NCBI GenBank assembly: GCA_036023115.1
Contig: JAYKKT010000048.1
Span: 9,152,501 to 9,216,500 of the forward strand
Reading direction: 5' to 3'
DNA from: Brasenia schreberi
Lineage: Eukaryota > Streptophyta > Magnoliopsida > Nymphaeales > Cabombaceae
Length of the DNA: 64,000 bases
Positions 10,719 to 22,374 of this stretch are shown here, in pieces. The stretch's first letter is position 1; every line of letters starts with the position of its first letter. A program made the translations under genes and the position numbers. A model generated the notes under the pieces. It did no database searches. It saw only the letters and a list, made by a program, of their open reading frames with translations, and was not told where the DNA came from.

Positions 10719-12190
10719 TTAAATCTTTATAAGTTTATTTATATAAGTTTTATAACATTATATACATATCAAAAATATGAATATATATAAAAACTTTATA
10801 TATTTATATGGATTTAAATCTTGACAAGTTTATAAGTTTATATATACGAGTTGTATAACCTCGTATATATAAAATATGGTCTGTAGTTCTAAATAATGAC
10901 AGAATACATTCAATTTAGTAAAACCTTTAAATAAGTAGAGCCGTGGTACACACTAAAACAAACCGGAATCGGCGGTTTGGTTTTGTTCGCACTGTTCGGT
11001 TTTGGTTCTCTAGCGATTCGGTTAGAGGTTGGAGTTAGAACCGAACCCAACTGAATCGTGAACACCGATAGTTACGTTGATAATATTTTCTTATTTTATT
11101 ATAATATTTTTATTTCTTAAGTATTTTCTTCTTTGATATTTTACTTGTATTTTGCCGATAAGAATACATTGTTTAAACGCATTTGGTTAAGACAAATTTC
11201 TGCCGGCTTCTTTGGGGTTAATCTCTTTGTCGCTCGTGGGCAGCTAAGGCGCCGGAGTTTTGGGGCTTTCAGACGCTCAACCACGTGGTCTTCCACGCCG
11301 TGGGGCCAATTTGACCGTTTAGTCCCTTTTGCCCCTCGTGCCGCACGACGTCTTCGAAGAAGCTTCTAAGAATGCAAAGGTCCGTTCTTCAATATCAGCC
11401 TCTTCTGTTCACTGAAGTTACTTATATGCCCCCTCTCTCAGGGTGGTAGGCTACCTGGTATTTGGGGTGTTCGTGGACCGGGTTTGGTTCGGTTGTAGTT
11501 ATAACTAGACATGGTCTGTAAACAAGAACCCTTTCGGTTACCTTGAAACTTGGAAGGGGAACCAAACTGACCTGATGCTGGTTCCTTAAACCACTTGAAA
11601 CCGTCAAAATACATTAGAAAACTAAAATTTTACGAAATTTGAAAGCAATGGTTTGAAATTTTCGGTTTCAATTTCGAATCGGTTATGGTCTATGAAAGGT
11701 GGAACCAAGACCAAATTAAGTGGTCCACAGTTCAGGTTCAAGCCGGTTCTGGCCTGACTGGGTTCCATTTGCGACCGCTGAACTGGTTAGACAAACTTAA
11801 CAAGTTATAGAACCAAACCGAATCAATGATTGGTACTGTTTTATCGGTTCCCCGAGTACCTCAAGCCAGGTGAACTATTTTTTTCTTTTTGTTACACTGG
11901 GAGGCTGGAGTTGGCACCCTCTTGGAGTTGAACTCCCAACAGCGCCAAAGGCGTTTGAGCGCCATGCCGTTTAGCACCAGCTTTGAGTGCGAGTGAACCA
12001 TTGATCTTGGCCTGTTTGTGCTGAGTTGATCTGCGTTCTTTGGTTTTCTTTTTCAACTGGGAGGCCAAAGTCGCATATGGACTTCGAGGGAGTCGAACTC
12101 CCACCATACATCACGAGAGTCAAGCACCCTACCAGTTGGGTTAAAGCTTTGAACTAAAAAGAAACAAAAAAACTTTTTTTTTCCTTATGA
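10411..12190. other. Repeat-rich intergenic sequence upstream of the BEH gene
   Basis: No gene is seen. 10680-10900 is AT-rich with CATA units. 10960-11070 and 11470-11840 are GAACC-rich dispersed repeats (the second starts CTAGACATGG at 11506). 11885-12145 holds two minus-strand SINE-like pieces. Confidence 0.5.
11890..12145 (-). repeat. Two SINE-like fragments on the minus strand
   Basis: Both contain GGGAGG(C)...GGAGT(T/C)GAACTCCCA, the reverse of the B box of the tRNA-headed SINEs. The second (12055-12145) ends with CAAGCACCCTACCAGTTGGGTTAAAGCT, the reverse of a D-arm/A box. They lie within 300 bp of the BEH promoter. Confidence 0.5.
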
Positions 12191-12193
12191 TGT

Positions 12194-12418
12194 GTGGGCT
12201 ACATTTTTTATATCAAATAGGGTTCTTTGGGCATTGCGGGGATCACGAAAAATAGTACTTATGATATTCTTTCGAAGAGAGAGGTCATTTTTTAGAAACC
12301 TCTGGGCTACATTTTTTTTTATATCAAATAGGGTTCTTTCGGCATTGCGTGGGGGGTCACGATAAATAGTACTTATGATATTCTTTCGAGGAGAGAGGGC
12401 ATTTTTGAGAAACCTCTG
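12194..12418. repeat. Tandem duplication in the BEH promoter
   Basis: Two direct copies of about 107-118 bp (12194-12300 and 12301-12418). Each holds GGGCTACATTTTTT, ATATCAAATAGGGTTCTTT, GGCATTGCG, AATAGTACTTATGATATTC and TTTCGA(A/G)GAGAGAGG. The second copy ends immediately before the TATA-like motif. Confidence 0.85.
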
Positions 12419-12420
12419 CG

Positions 12421-12470
12421 CCTATAAACGATTCCCCTCTCTCCCTCTCTCCTTCGAGGTTTTTGTCCCT
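12421..12470 (+). promoter_or_regulatory. Core promoter candidate of the BEH gene
   Basis: TATAAA at 12423-12428 is followed by a pyrimidine-rich patch (CCCCTCTCTCCCTCTCTCC), an arrangement common in plant core promoters. It is about 1.08 kb upstream of the ATG, so either the leader is long or it contains an intron. Confidence 0.5.
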
Positions 12471-13360
12471 CAAAATCCGTCGGTTCTCACCGAATTTAAG
12501 GTCTCACTCTGATTTATGGGCTGCCGTTTCCGATTCGCGGTACAGTGAGTAGCTCTACCCCGTGCTTGGTTCTCGGAGCAGTTTCCCTTCTCGAGTGCCC
12601 GTGCTGCTCGCGTGTTCGATCGTTTTAAGGTGTTGATCGCGTTTTAGCGACTACACTCCGCACGGGAAATCGCAGTGATCCGTCGTTATTTGCTGCCGGA
12701 AACTCGGTAAAGGTAGTTTCCGGCTAGATTAGATCCAGTTTCCTACACGCCAAGAAGATCGTGCAGAAATTTTCGAGGTTTAGGAGTGATTTTTTAATGC
12801 ATTTAATTTTCCGATAGTGTTATGCGTTGGGCTGGAGAAGAGGGGGATGCCATTTCGTGAAGGCCGGATTCAGTTTTCTGGTTGAGAGTCGTTCGATTTG
12901 ATCTATCTGGAAACTGATTCTTCCGTGCTGGTTCCCTTCGTCATGAAAGAGGCGAAATCTAGATCCGGAGGTAGGAGCGATTGAGCATCTGCTTTTGAAG
13001 TTCTCGACCTATTTCCTGAAGCATTTGGATCGATAATGAGAAGGATCAACGGATGCATCTAGGTCTTCATCAGCGTTTGCACGAAGACTCCGATACGCGA
13101 TCCAGCAAACCGTGACCGGATTGCTTCTTCAACGGAAGACGATTTTAGGGTTTTCTTCCTGAACTCTCTCTAGTTCGGTGCCTGAGCAAAAGCGTGGTAT
13201 TTTATGTGGAGAACCTATAATACCAGGGTTTCGCTGGAAGTATCTCTCTTAAGTGGAAATCCGGTGTTTAGGTGGCTATTCATCAGGTGGACGGTACAAT
13301 TTCTAGGGGTTCGCTGCTGATTTAGAAGTATAAAGGCGATCTACTTCTTCTGGGTTTTAC

Positions 13361-13426
13361 ATGTGGGTGTTTTCGCCGTTTCCCAAATTCTGCGAAGTTG
13401 GACTTTTGAGCTTTTGGGTTTTTTGA
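13361..13426 (+). promoter_or_regulatory. Possible upstream ORF in the BEH leader
   Basis: An ATG at 13361 opens a 21-codon frame ending in TGA at 13424-13426, 84 nt before the main ATG. If the leader is not spliced it would be the nearest upstream ORF. Its sequence resembles no conserved uORF peptide known to me. Confidence 0.25.
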
Positions 13427-13510
13427 GATTCTTAAATCCACAAAGTAAGGTTCTTCCCGGCTTTGCTTCCCGGAAGGTTTTGGGTTTTGTTGATCTGATC
13501 GGTGTGGAGG

Positions 13511-14789
13511 ATGACTGCCGGATCGAGGCTTCCTACGTGGAAGGAGAGGGAGAACAACAAGAGGAGAGAGCGTCGGCGGAGAGCAATAGCGGCAAAGATA
13601 TTCGCGGGCCTGCGCATGTACGGTAACTACAAGTTGCCGAAGCACTGTGATAACAATGAAGTATTGAAGGCCCTCTGTGCGGAAGCAGGGTGGACGGTTG
13701 AAGAGGATGGAACCACCTATAGAAAAGTGAGCGTTTCTTCTGATTCTTCTTATGTCTCCTTGCGTTTATTGCTTTTTGTTATTTTTGCGTGAATGGGGAC
13801 TGTGGTAGCGGCAGCAAACCTGTATTTATGGGCAGTCCTTATATAATTTTGGAGAAAATAATATAATTGGAATTGGAAATGTGCACTATGCGCGTCTAGT
13901 TTTGGAAATGGTTGTTCACGACGATGCTCACATTTATTCGCATGAGGATGGGCTATGTTGGATTCCATTCGGTTGGGCCATTGTTCTAAATTCGGGTCAC
14001 TGGGAAATGGCAAGATGATGTTTGCACAAGTAATTTCTTCTTTTGCGCTATGGATCCAAAAATGCTAATGTTTTAATTTTGTTTCTTGTTTTGCCAAAAC
14101 TGGAGTATGATTCTTTCTTAAGAGTATCTGGTTTAACTCTATCACACTTTTTAGTTTTAGTTGTCAGTTCTGATGTAGAGATTCGAAGTAGTGGCCCTAT
14201 GTGCTATTGGTCTCTTTTTTGACTTTATTCTTTCACTTCAGCTCTTCTCCTTTTTCGTTCTTTCACCTTTGTGTTTTTCTTTTACCTGGGATAACGAACA
14301 ATTTTGCCCGCTTTGGTAACCTGGGTAATTGTAGTTATCGGTTCTGAGTCGAATCATTTATCAAAATAGTAAGAGTTGGCCAAACTGAGTTGAACGGGTT
14401 GGATAGGCAAGTCTTATTTTAACAGAATCTATGAACATTTACAATTATGAAAAGGAACTAAATAGTAAATTTAGGTAAACAGAAGCCCTGAGTATATACA
14501 TTTTTCACTTGTTAAAATATTTTTTATGTGAAACAAATGATTTGGTTTGGAGGAAACTTTTTTTTTGGAATTAGACGCATGTGCTAATACGAAAAATATA
14601 TATAAGAACATGGGAATAGGAGGAGCAGATGAGTGGAGGTGAGGCTGGAGGTTGGTTTAGGAAAGGAACATGAAAGATTTTTAGGGTTTGGTAAAGACAC
14701 ACAAAAAATTATAGGCCATCAGATGATTCACATTTTGGGTATGGATTTTATCAAGATTTATATGTACATCAGTTATAAACTTACAGACG

Positions 14790-14859
<70 letters not shown>

Positions 14860-17626
14860 GATAATCGGTTTGATTCTCATGGTTCAGCTCCAACCTTGGA
14901 ACTGCGACATCTTTTTTCTGCTAGAACTGAACCTAATCAAGCTGTTTAACATTTGGAACCGAACCAAAAAGGAAGATTAGTTCTGTTTTATCAATTCCTT
15001 GAACATCTTACCTGGGATTAGGCAGATCCCCACCAGATGTACACACTCCATATTAATTCTGCTCAAAGGTTCTTTGAGTCAACCCGTATTCAGGAGAGCA
15101 ACTGGTGCTTGTCTCAAGTGATCTACTTGATGCAGATCCATTTCACTTCTTAGTTTCCATCATCAACTCTCATTCTCTTTTCAAATCACTTTTGTCTGAA
15201 CCCCAAAAATATTCTTAATTTACTTTTGGTTACATAAATGATGACTGGCTGGAGAATATAACTCAGGATTGAGCTCTATGGCGACTAAAAATCCATGTAA
15301 CCTACCCCACTTAGCATGACATACTTGTTTTTTGTTTGTTTGAAAAGAATGATATTGGAGCAATTTTGACAACTCCAACCTTGATAATTTGCATTGCTTG
15401 AGTTCTTATCTGGTCTGGACTTTCAGCTACTTGAAAACTACATCAATTGATTTAAACAACATGGACTTTGTAAACTGTCATCTTGAAAATGACTAGGTTA
15501 TCTCTCTGTTTTAAACCAAAAACTGGTGTTCGTTTATGGACCTGGCTTCTCCAAAAGATATTCTGCTGATTGTCCCTTCTGTTTCTCATGGTATGAAGTT
15601 TATATAGGCAATGTAAGACATGGCTAAATCTATCATTTGCTAACCATGATTATTCCAATTGCCTTTGCTACCCCTTAGATGTGTTATCACAGTGCCTGTG
15701 TTCCTCCTTCAAATGGCACCATACTCAGATTTTTTTTCTCCCCTCCTTGGTTTACATCTTTTGCATGCTGAACTTTTGCTTTTAAACTGTCACTTTTCTC
15801 CCTCCCCGATATGTAGTTTGAGATGATGTTGGCAACGTTTATATTTCTTTTCATGACTCAGAATCATGTGTGCTGGGGGGAGATCAGTCATTTGACAATT
15901 GGGGAGATGATCAGAACAAACCAAGTGATGGAAAACTAGTTTTTTCATTTCTGCCCGTTTGCCCTTTCAATTATCATAGCTTGTATTTTTATATGGTTCA
16001 TTTGTCTCATAGCATGATTCATAATCTTGACACACGACAAGCCGATACCTTCAGAAAAGGGGTAGCTTTTCTTATTGGTCTGTGTCTTGGTAACATCGTG
16101 TACCATATAAGATTAGTGAGATATTGCAAAAAGAGTCCACACAGGCAGCCAAATTAAGTTCCAGCATGTGGCTTTTCTTCAATGATAATAACTCTCTCTC
16201 TCTCTCAATGCAAAATAATGTGCGGGCGTGTGTGTTTTCATCTTGATCTGATGCCATGATGTCATACTTCTCCTTTTCAGTGGCAACTGGCTGTTATTAG
16301 ATGATCAAGGGTTTCTGTGTTTGTGTGAGCAGGCAGACATGTGTGTGTGTGCTTGATCCATGAATGGAACTGACAACCAAAACTTTTACCAGTCAGTTAG
16401 AAGAACGTTGCTCAATGACACCAGCAAGTCTTTTGAAATCTTTTTATATTCTTTTCATTTCTTTAAATATTTCAATTACAAATAACGTGATCTTCATTGC
16501 GGGCTTTCCTTGACATTTAAATTCTGAGTTGCTGTTAGCATATTCACAGTTTCAACTTTTGGGGTTGATAGAATTTTGGTTGCTTCTTTGTCAGTTAAAG
16601 ATTGTGAAATCTTGTTTGACACAGTTCATCTTTTAGGCATGTGCGCTGAATATGTTTTCTGCTTTGTTCCACCAGGGGTGCAAACCCGCAGAGCGCATGG
16701 ATGTGGTTGGTGGGTCTGCTGTTGCAAGCCCTTGTTCATCTTATAATCCTAGCCCAGCAGCCTCATACAACCCTAGTCCAGCTGCCTCCTACAATCCAAG
16801 CCCTGTTCGCTCTGCATTTCCCCATCCTCCCTCCTATATAGATGGAGATTCTCTCATTCCATGGCTGAAGAACCTGTCATCTACTTCGAGTCACAAGCTT
16901 CCTCATCTGTGTGTTCCCACTGGTTCTATTAGTGCTCCCGTGACTCCGCATCTTAATTCGCCTACCTCTCGTCGAACCCGTGCCAAGCTTGACTGGGAAG
17001 TTGCAAATGGTGATCCTGCTGGTTCCAACACTGCTGCTGCTCCATGGCCACACCAGCAATATCCCTTCCTTCCCAACTCCACCCCTCCTAGCCCAGGCCG
17101 CTGTGATTCCCAGCAAAACGGGTTTGATTTCAGTAAAGGTGAATGGCTTGCAGGCATCCGGCTCCCCTCGTGCGGTGGCCCCACGTCACCCACATTCAGC
17201 TTGGTGAACCCTGCGTCTAATCTATTTGGATCCAAGGATGAGGGTAGTGGCTCACGCATGTGGACGCCAGCTCAAAGTGGGACTTGTTCACCATCAGGTA
17301 ACCCGTTTGGTTCAAAGGATGAGGGTAGCACCTCGCGAATGTGGACGCCGGCCCAAAGTGGGACTTGCTCACCTTCAGGTAACCCATTTGGTTCAAAGGA
17401 TGAGGGTAGCGGCTCGAGGATGTGGACACCGGCCCAGAGTGGGACTTGCTCCCCGGCAGGCAAGGATGCAGGTGATGTTCGCATGACGGATGCGTCCGAT
17501 GAGTTTGCCTTCGGTAACAATGTTGTTGTGAAGGCGTGGCAGGGCGAACGGATTCATGAAGAATGTGTGTCTGATGAGCTTGAGCTCACTCTTGGCAGCT
17601 CTCGAACCAGGTCTGTTGAAAACTGA
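13511..17626 (+). CDS. BES1/BZR1-homolog transcription factor (BEH-like), two exons
   Basis: Exon 1 is 13511-13726 and exon 2 is 16676-17626. The donor is AAA|GTGAGC and the acceptor ACCAG|GGG, in phase 0, giving 388 aa. Residues 4-72 form the plant-specific BZR1/BES1 DNA-binding domain ([52 protein letters not shown]). The family binds E-box and BRRE sites in the nucleus and is the output of brassinosteroid signalling, with GSK3/BIN2 phosphorylating its Ser/Thr-rich middle (here [18 protein letters not shown] and many S/T-x-x-x-S/T). Residues 374-378 (LELTL) form the EAR corepressor-binding motif. The exon break after TTYRK is the usual family position. Unusual: three in-frame 27-residue repeats (254-334) of the NPFGSKDEG...[14 protein letters not shown] block, which Arabidopsis relatives have once. 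The ATG was chosen because [10 protein letters not shown] matches family N-termini. It most resembles the BEH3/BEH4 group, but the exact orthologue is not claimed. Confidence 0.93.
13727..16675 (+). other. Intron of the BEH gene
   Basis: 2.95 kb, GT-AG. It contains an (AT)n tract at 14792-14854 followed by a GAACC-rich repeat piece (14868-14975). The 14030-16675 part matches the decayed duplicate upstream. No embedded gene is seen. Confidence 0.85.
14792..14854. repeat. (AT)n microsatellite in the BEH intron
   Basis: About 31 AT units. It is absent from the matching part of the decayed duplicate as far as can be read, so it probably arose or expanded after duplication. Confidence 0.9.
17219..17461 (+). 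repeat. In-frame 81-bp coding tandem repeat, three copies
   Basis: Units 17219-17299, 17300-17380 and 17381-17461 each encode N(L/P)FGSKDEGS(G/T)S then [13 protein letters not shown](S/A)G. The nucleotide copies differ at only a few positions. The pseudogene has two copies, so copy number changed after duplication or differed before it. Confidence 0.95.
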
Positions 17627-17865
17627 CCCGTTCAATTTTCCCTTTTCCTTTCTTATTGGCTTTGTTGTGGAGTCGAGTGTTTTGGGAAAATGTAGGTGGG
17701 ATTCATTCTACGGGCATGTCCTCTACTAGAATCCACCGTGTTTGCTCATAAACAATAGTCTTGAATATTTTTGTTAAATTAATTAAAAGACTTTCATATC
17801 AGCATGATTTAACAACACCAGGCGTGTGATGCTAATTTGTTTTTGCTTGGATGCTGCCCCTCAAA
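17627..17865 (+). other. 3' flank of the BEH gene shared with the duplicate
   Basis: TTATTGGCTTTGTTGTGGAG and CTTGAATATTTTTGTTAAAT recur at 9170-9320. TTGGATGCTGCCCCT at 17848 and 9385 marks the right edge of the duplicated block. The 3' UTR and polyadenylation region probably lie here; no strong signal stands out. Confidence 0.6.
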
Positions 17866-19280
17866 TGCTTCTTTGTGATGTTCAGAAAATTATATAAATC
17901 CCTTATCATACTGGGTGCTGATATCGTACTTGCTGTAAAAGTTACCCCTTTTATTCATTTCTTTTGGCACAATGAGGCCGCCCGGATATCTGAAGCATAG
18001 TTACTAAATAATGCACATCCCAAATTTGATACACCTTCTTTCCCATAATGCCCTTGTTTACCATCACACGCCACTCTCCCTCCTCTCTCTGTGCTCTCTC
18101 TTCTGATACGGCCACTAATGGGAGCCGGCATACTGCTACTCCTCTCTCCCTCCCGCTTACAGTCCCTTTCTCCTTTCTCTCGCTTTTCTCTCTCGTGGTA
18201 GCTGGAATTGGTCACTGAAGTTCGTCACCCCTTTCTCCCGTGTCTCTTCTTGCGATCAACATTCGTGGGTCATCGTCTTTCTCTCTCATTTTTCTCCGCT
18301 CTTCATTTTTTTTCCTGTTGAAGCTTGTCACCGTCTCGCTCCCTCCATCTCTCCCTTTCTTTGCTCTATGAAAAAGATGGAAAAGGAGGGGGAAAAAAGA
18401 GACAATGCCGTCTTTTATTATAAGAGATGTGTATCTCGTAGGAGACGCGGGAGATGCAAGGCTCTTTTATATAGGGGGACGTGGAACACGTCTCCTTTAG
18501 TGCAACTAATGAAGAGAGAAAAAAAGTGCATTTTTAATGTTAAGGATAATATAAGAATTTTAACAATAATGAGTGTGTCCTTAGTAAAAAGAATGTGCTT
18601 TTAGTAAGGCTCGAAACAGTCGTGATCTTTTAACTTGTGAGTCAACCGCTTCATGGGTGAGCTATTGTTTTTTGAGCTGAAGGTTACCCATTTTGATGTG
18701 CTTTTACACATGTATGCTAGTCGGATCCTATTCGGGTACAAGAACCAAAATCCATCGAATTGAACGGTGGTTTTGGATTGTGGTCAATTAAAAGGGAAAA
18801 CGATTCAAATCACTTGAAGTTCCTATGCTTGGGTTTGAGAATAAGAAGGTACTTTAACTTCATATTCCTCGTAGTTTAGATTTGCTACTTCCCTTGGTGG
18901 GAATCCTATTCCTTGCACGAAGAAGAAACACTGCAACTAGGTAGTAACTGATGGTTGTGTTGGATAGTCAACCTTTTATATCTATCCGAGATATCTCTTT
19001 TACAACCTGACATAACTAGGGATGGCAATGGGGCGGGTTGGGGCTTCACCGGACATCGCCCATATTCTTCTCTCGCACCCTGCACCGCACCCACCTGATT
19101 TGTACCCGTTCCGCCCACAACCACCCCACAGATTATGGTTTCATAGCCTAGCAGTTTGGTTGAACTCTGATTCAGTGTTCCCATACAGGATAGAATATAA
19201 TGGAAAACAAAAAGGAAAGCCGTCAATCTACACAAGGAAGAATAGTTTTGCATCTAGTTCTTGATAGAATCATATTCAAT
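17866..19280. other. Intergenic, no gene recognised
   Basis: 18060-18370 is CT-rich low-complexity DNA. 19018-19130 has GGGATGGCAATGGGGCGGGT and related words typical of dispersed plant repeats. Reading frames do not resemble known proteins. Confidence 0.45.
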
Positions 19281-19281
19281 G

Positions 19282-19404
19282 TTAGAATTCTTCTTATTCA
19301 ATCATAGCACACATTCATTTTCATATGGAGGCAACCAAATTATTAAATCTTAGAATTCTTCGTATTCAATCATAGCACACATTCATTTTCATATGGAGGC
19401 AATC

Positions 19405-19415
<11 letters not shown>
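19282..19415 (+). repeat. Direct repeat of about 68 bp, two copies
   Basis: TTAGAATTCTTC(T/G)TATTC, AATCATAGCACACATTCATT and TTCATATGGAGGCAA occur twice in a row with one or two differences. It directly precedes the larger compound repeat. Confidence 0.85.
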
Positions 19416-19892
<477 letters not shown>

Positions 19893-19895
<3 letters not shown>

Positions 19896-20313
19896 AACAG
19901 CAACAACTATGCCTTTTCCCATACTATGGGGTCAACTACATGGATTCTTTGTTTTCACAAAGACCTATCATGTGTCATCCTAGTAGTTAACTCAATATGA
20001 GCTAGATCATTCTTTATTATTTCTTTCCAACACTTTTGTAGTGTTCCTCTCTCTTTTGACATTTTCATAATCTAGTTTTTCATATATTCTTACTTAAGCT
20101 TTTTTTTGTCATTTTTCTAAATGTTCAAGTCATCTTAAACGATTTTATCTTATTTTATCCTCTATTGGTACTACTCCCAATTTGTTTCTAACATCCTCAT
20201 TATGTATACCATTTTTTCTGGTATAACTACTCATCCATCTCAACATCTTCATTTCTACTAGAAATACATTGATGATTAACTAACCACCACTCATAACCAT
20301 AAAACATAATATG
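19893..20313 (-). mobile_element. RTE-type LINE 3' end fragment, minus strand
   Basis: Starts with the reversed tail (CAACAGCAACAACTATGCC, CCCATACTATGGGG) and continues with the reverse of the LINE C-terminal coding region to CCATAAAACATAA, matching 32575-33000 of the full-length copy. It is truncated at its 5' end. Confidence 0.8.
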
Positions 20314-20346
20314 TCTATTATATGTGTGTGAAAAGAAACACACATG

Positions 20347-20390
<44 letters not shown>
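20347..20390. repeat. (AT)n microsatellite
   Basis: About 20 AT units next to the LINE fragment. Confidence 0.9.
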
Positions 20391-20391
<1 letters not shown>

Positions 20392-21145
20392 CACAAACAC
20401 ATCATGGAGAGCCTAACACTGAGGTTTTGATACTATACTTGGCTGACCTTTTTGGGTGTTTTCATGCTGGTGATTGTTTTCCCGTTTAGCTTGCTTCTTC
20501 CATTCCACTATCAATAGTTGACAAAGGAGAGACAACCTCTCTCTCTCTCTCTCCCTCTCTTTCTCGTGGAGCGAAGGTAAAGGGCACGACAACAACCATG
20601 TAGTTGTGTACAAATTTTAGGTTTTGTGAAACCCTCAACTTCTATAAAATCTTTTCAAAGTAAATAAAAACTAAGTTGGGAATGTCTCACCTCTTATTCA
20701 CTTTTCTTTTATGCGTTGTAACCCCAAATTAAGTTTTTTCATAATTACCTTCTTATCTCGACGGGCAAGGATCGATTCTTGCATTACAAAATTCTTGACT
20801 AATAAAAAGAAAATATATTGCAAGCTTGAATTGAGGTGTGAGCACAAAAATGGGTCCCTATTCCTATTGGTTTTGGGTCTCCAGGATATAAATTTAAATT
20901 GGATATGGGTTAAAATAGATATAGATAAAAAATGGATATGGCCTAAATAGGTATGAATCTAAAATGAATATGGACTTCTAAATGGATATGAATTTAAATT
21001 AAATGTGGATTTTTAAATGGATATGGACCTAAAATGGATGTGGACCTATGAATGAATATGGTTAGAATCAATCCTAAGACAATGATGCCTTAATTAATTA
21101 CGTACATATGATTAACATACCTAAATATTATACTAAATCCCACAT

Positions 21146-21188
<43 letters not shown>

Positions 21189-21340
21189 CTCACCTAGTGT
21201 TTTATATATATAAATAAATATAAGACCTATGTTATATATATACTTACCTATGTTACATATAAATAAATAAATGAACGATACAAATCGACTTGTCCATTAT
21301 ATCTAGCATCTCTCCCACACACACACTCTCTCTATATATT
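20391..21340. other. Low-complexity intergenic DNA
   Basis: 20870-21060 repeats TGGATATGG-AAATGGATATG words loosely every 20-30 bp. 21145-21188 is (CA)n(TA)n. Nothing codes. Confidence 0.5.
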
Positions 21341-21404
21341 TATTAAAGTATTGGGACGGACTCATATCTGACCTGGACTCGGGGCCGGGTCGGATATTGC
21401 CACG

Positions 21405-21525
21405 AGTGGCTGAAGCCTAATACAGAGGCACGCATGCGCCTCCCGGAAATGGAACTCGCCACATGCAAGTGCCGTCAGACGGTCAGTGCGCCCTACCAGA
21501 GAGACAACGCTCTGGGAGCCGATAC
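21405..21525 (-). repeat. tRNA-headed SINE-like fragment, minus strand
   Basis: On the minus strand it has an A-box-like segment (CTCTGGTAGGGCGCACTG) and a B-box-like GCGAGTTCCATTTCC, as in the window's other tRNA-headed repeats, but with more divergence. Confidence 0.4.
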
Positions 21526-21547
21526 CAAATTAAATACCTTTACTTTG

Positions 21548-21590
21548 TACAAAAACCCTAACCCTAAAGCGAGTGAAAAGGCTTTATAAG
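21548..21590 (+). promoter_or_regulatory. Telo-box and TATA-like promoter candidate
   Basis: AAACCCTAACCCTAAAG (plant telo-box) is followed about 15 bp later by CTTTATAAGCACC (TATA-like). This pairing is frequent upstream of housekeeping genes and would drive a + strand transcript into 21600-23727. Confidence 0.4.
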
Positions 21591-22221
21591 CACCTTTCGT
21601 CCTTCGCGGCATTGTCCTGAAGACGTCATCTCCTCTCTTTGTTTCGGCGGTGGGCTGACTGATCGTTGCAATGAAGGTGGCTTTCTTGATGCTGATGGCT
21701 TATCTTGTTTAGTGTTTCTAACCTTCGCCAACAAGTGAGGACACACAGGCCGGAGGCGGTTGACCGACTACATACAAGCTGTGTATGGAGTTTGGGTTGG
21801 TTTCGTTTGTGGGGCGATTGACTTGCGCATTTCGAAAATTTCGTCACCGGAGAAGTTTTAACCTCATCTTCATGCTATGTTATGGCTGTTGAGACAATTT
21901 CATTTAATTCATGGTATTCCTTTCCGTAGCGGTAGGCATCCTAAATTAAAGTTGTTGCTTATATCAATGCACTCTAAGCCCATTTGGTCCTGCAAAATTT
22001 AATTTCTTTAGTTCCCCACGGTGGTGATCATCAATCTCTTGCTCCCATTTATTTGTTTGGATTTGGAAACCGTCTTGAGCATCAGTGATGTGAATCACTA
22101 AATTGTTATCCTTGCACTTTGATTTTTCCATGAAGAAAATCTTCGGGCAAACGAAAACTGAGATGCTTTCTATTTTTTTGTGGTTGTTTGTGATGCATTA
22201 CTTGTTCTTTTTTGTCATCAG

Positions 22222-22374
22222 GTGATGCTGGAAACCAAACGGGACCCATTCTTCAGATATGGATCCAAACCTGAAGCGTGGGTCCTGTTTGGCTCGAACT
22301 CATCATCAGTCATTTTTGTTTACGAGTTGGACGCTATGATAGTCGTTCAAACCAAGGTGAAAGTAAGTGTCTAG
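22222..22374 (+). CDS. Possible exon of an unidentified gene
   Basis: After a TTTGTCATCAG acceptor, an open frame reads VMLETKRDPFFRYGSKPEAW then VLFGSNSSSVIFVYELDA and continues to QTK, with possible donors GTGAAAG or GTAAGT at about 22356-22363. Composition is protein-like, but I recognise no family. With the promoter candidate at 21.55 kb it may belong to a gene later split by the 23728-37313 insertion. Confidence 0.25.
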   Translation: MMLETKRDPFFRYGSKPEAWVLFGSNSSSVIFVYELDAMIVVQTKVKVSV

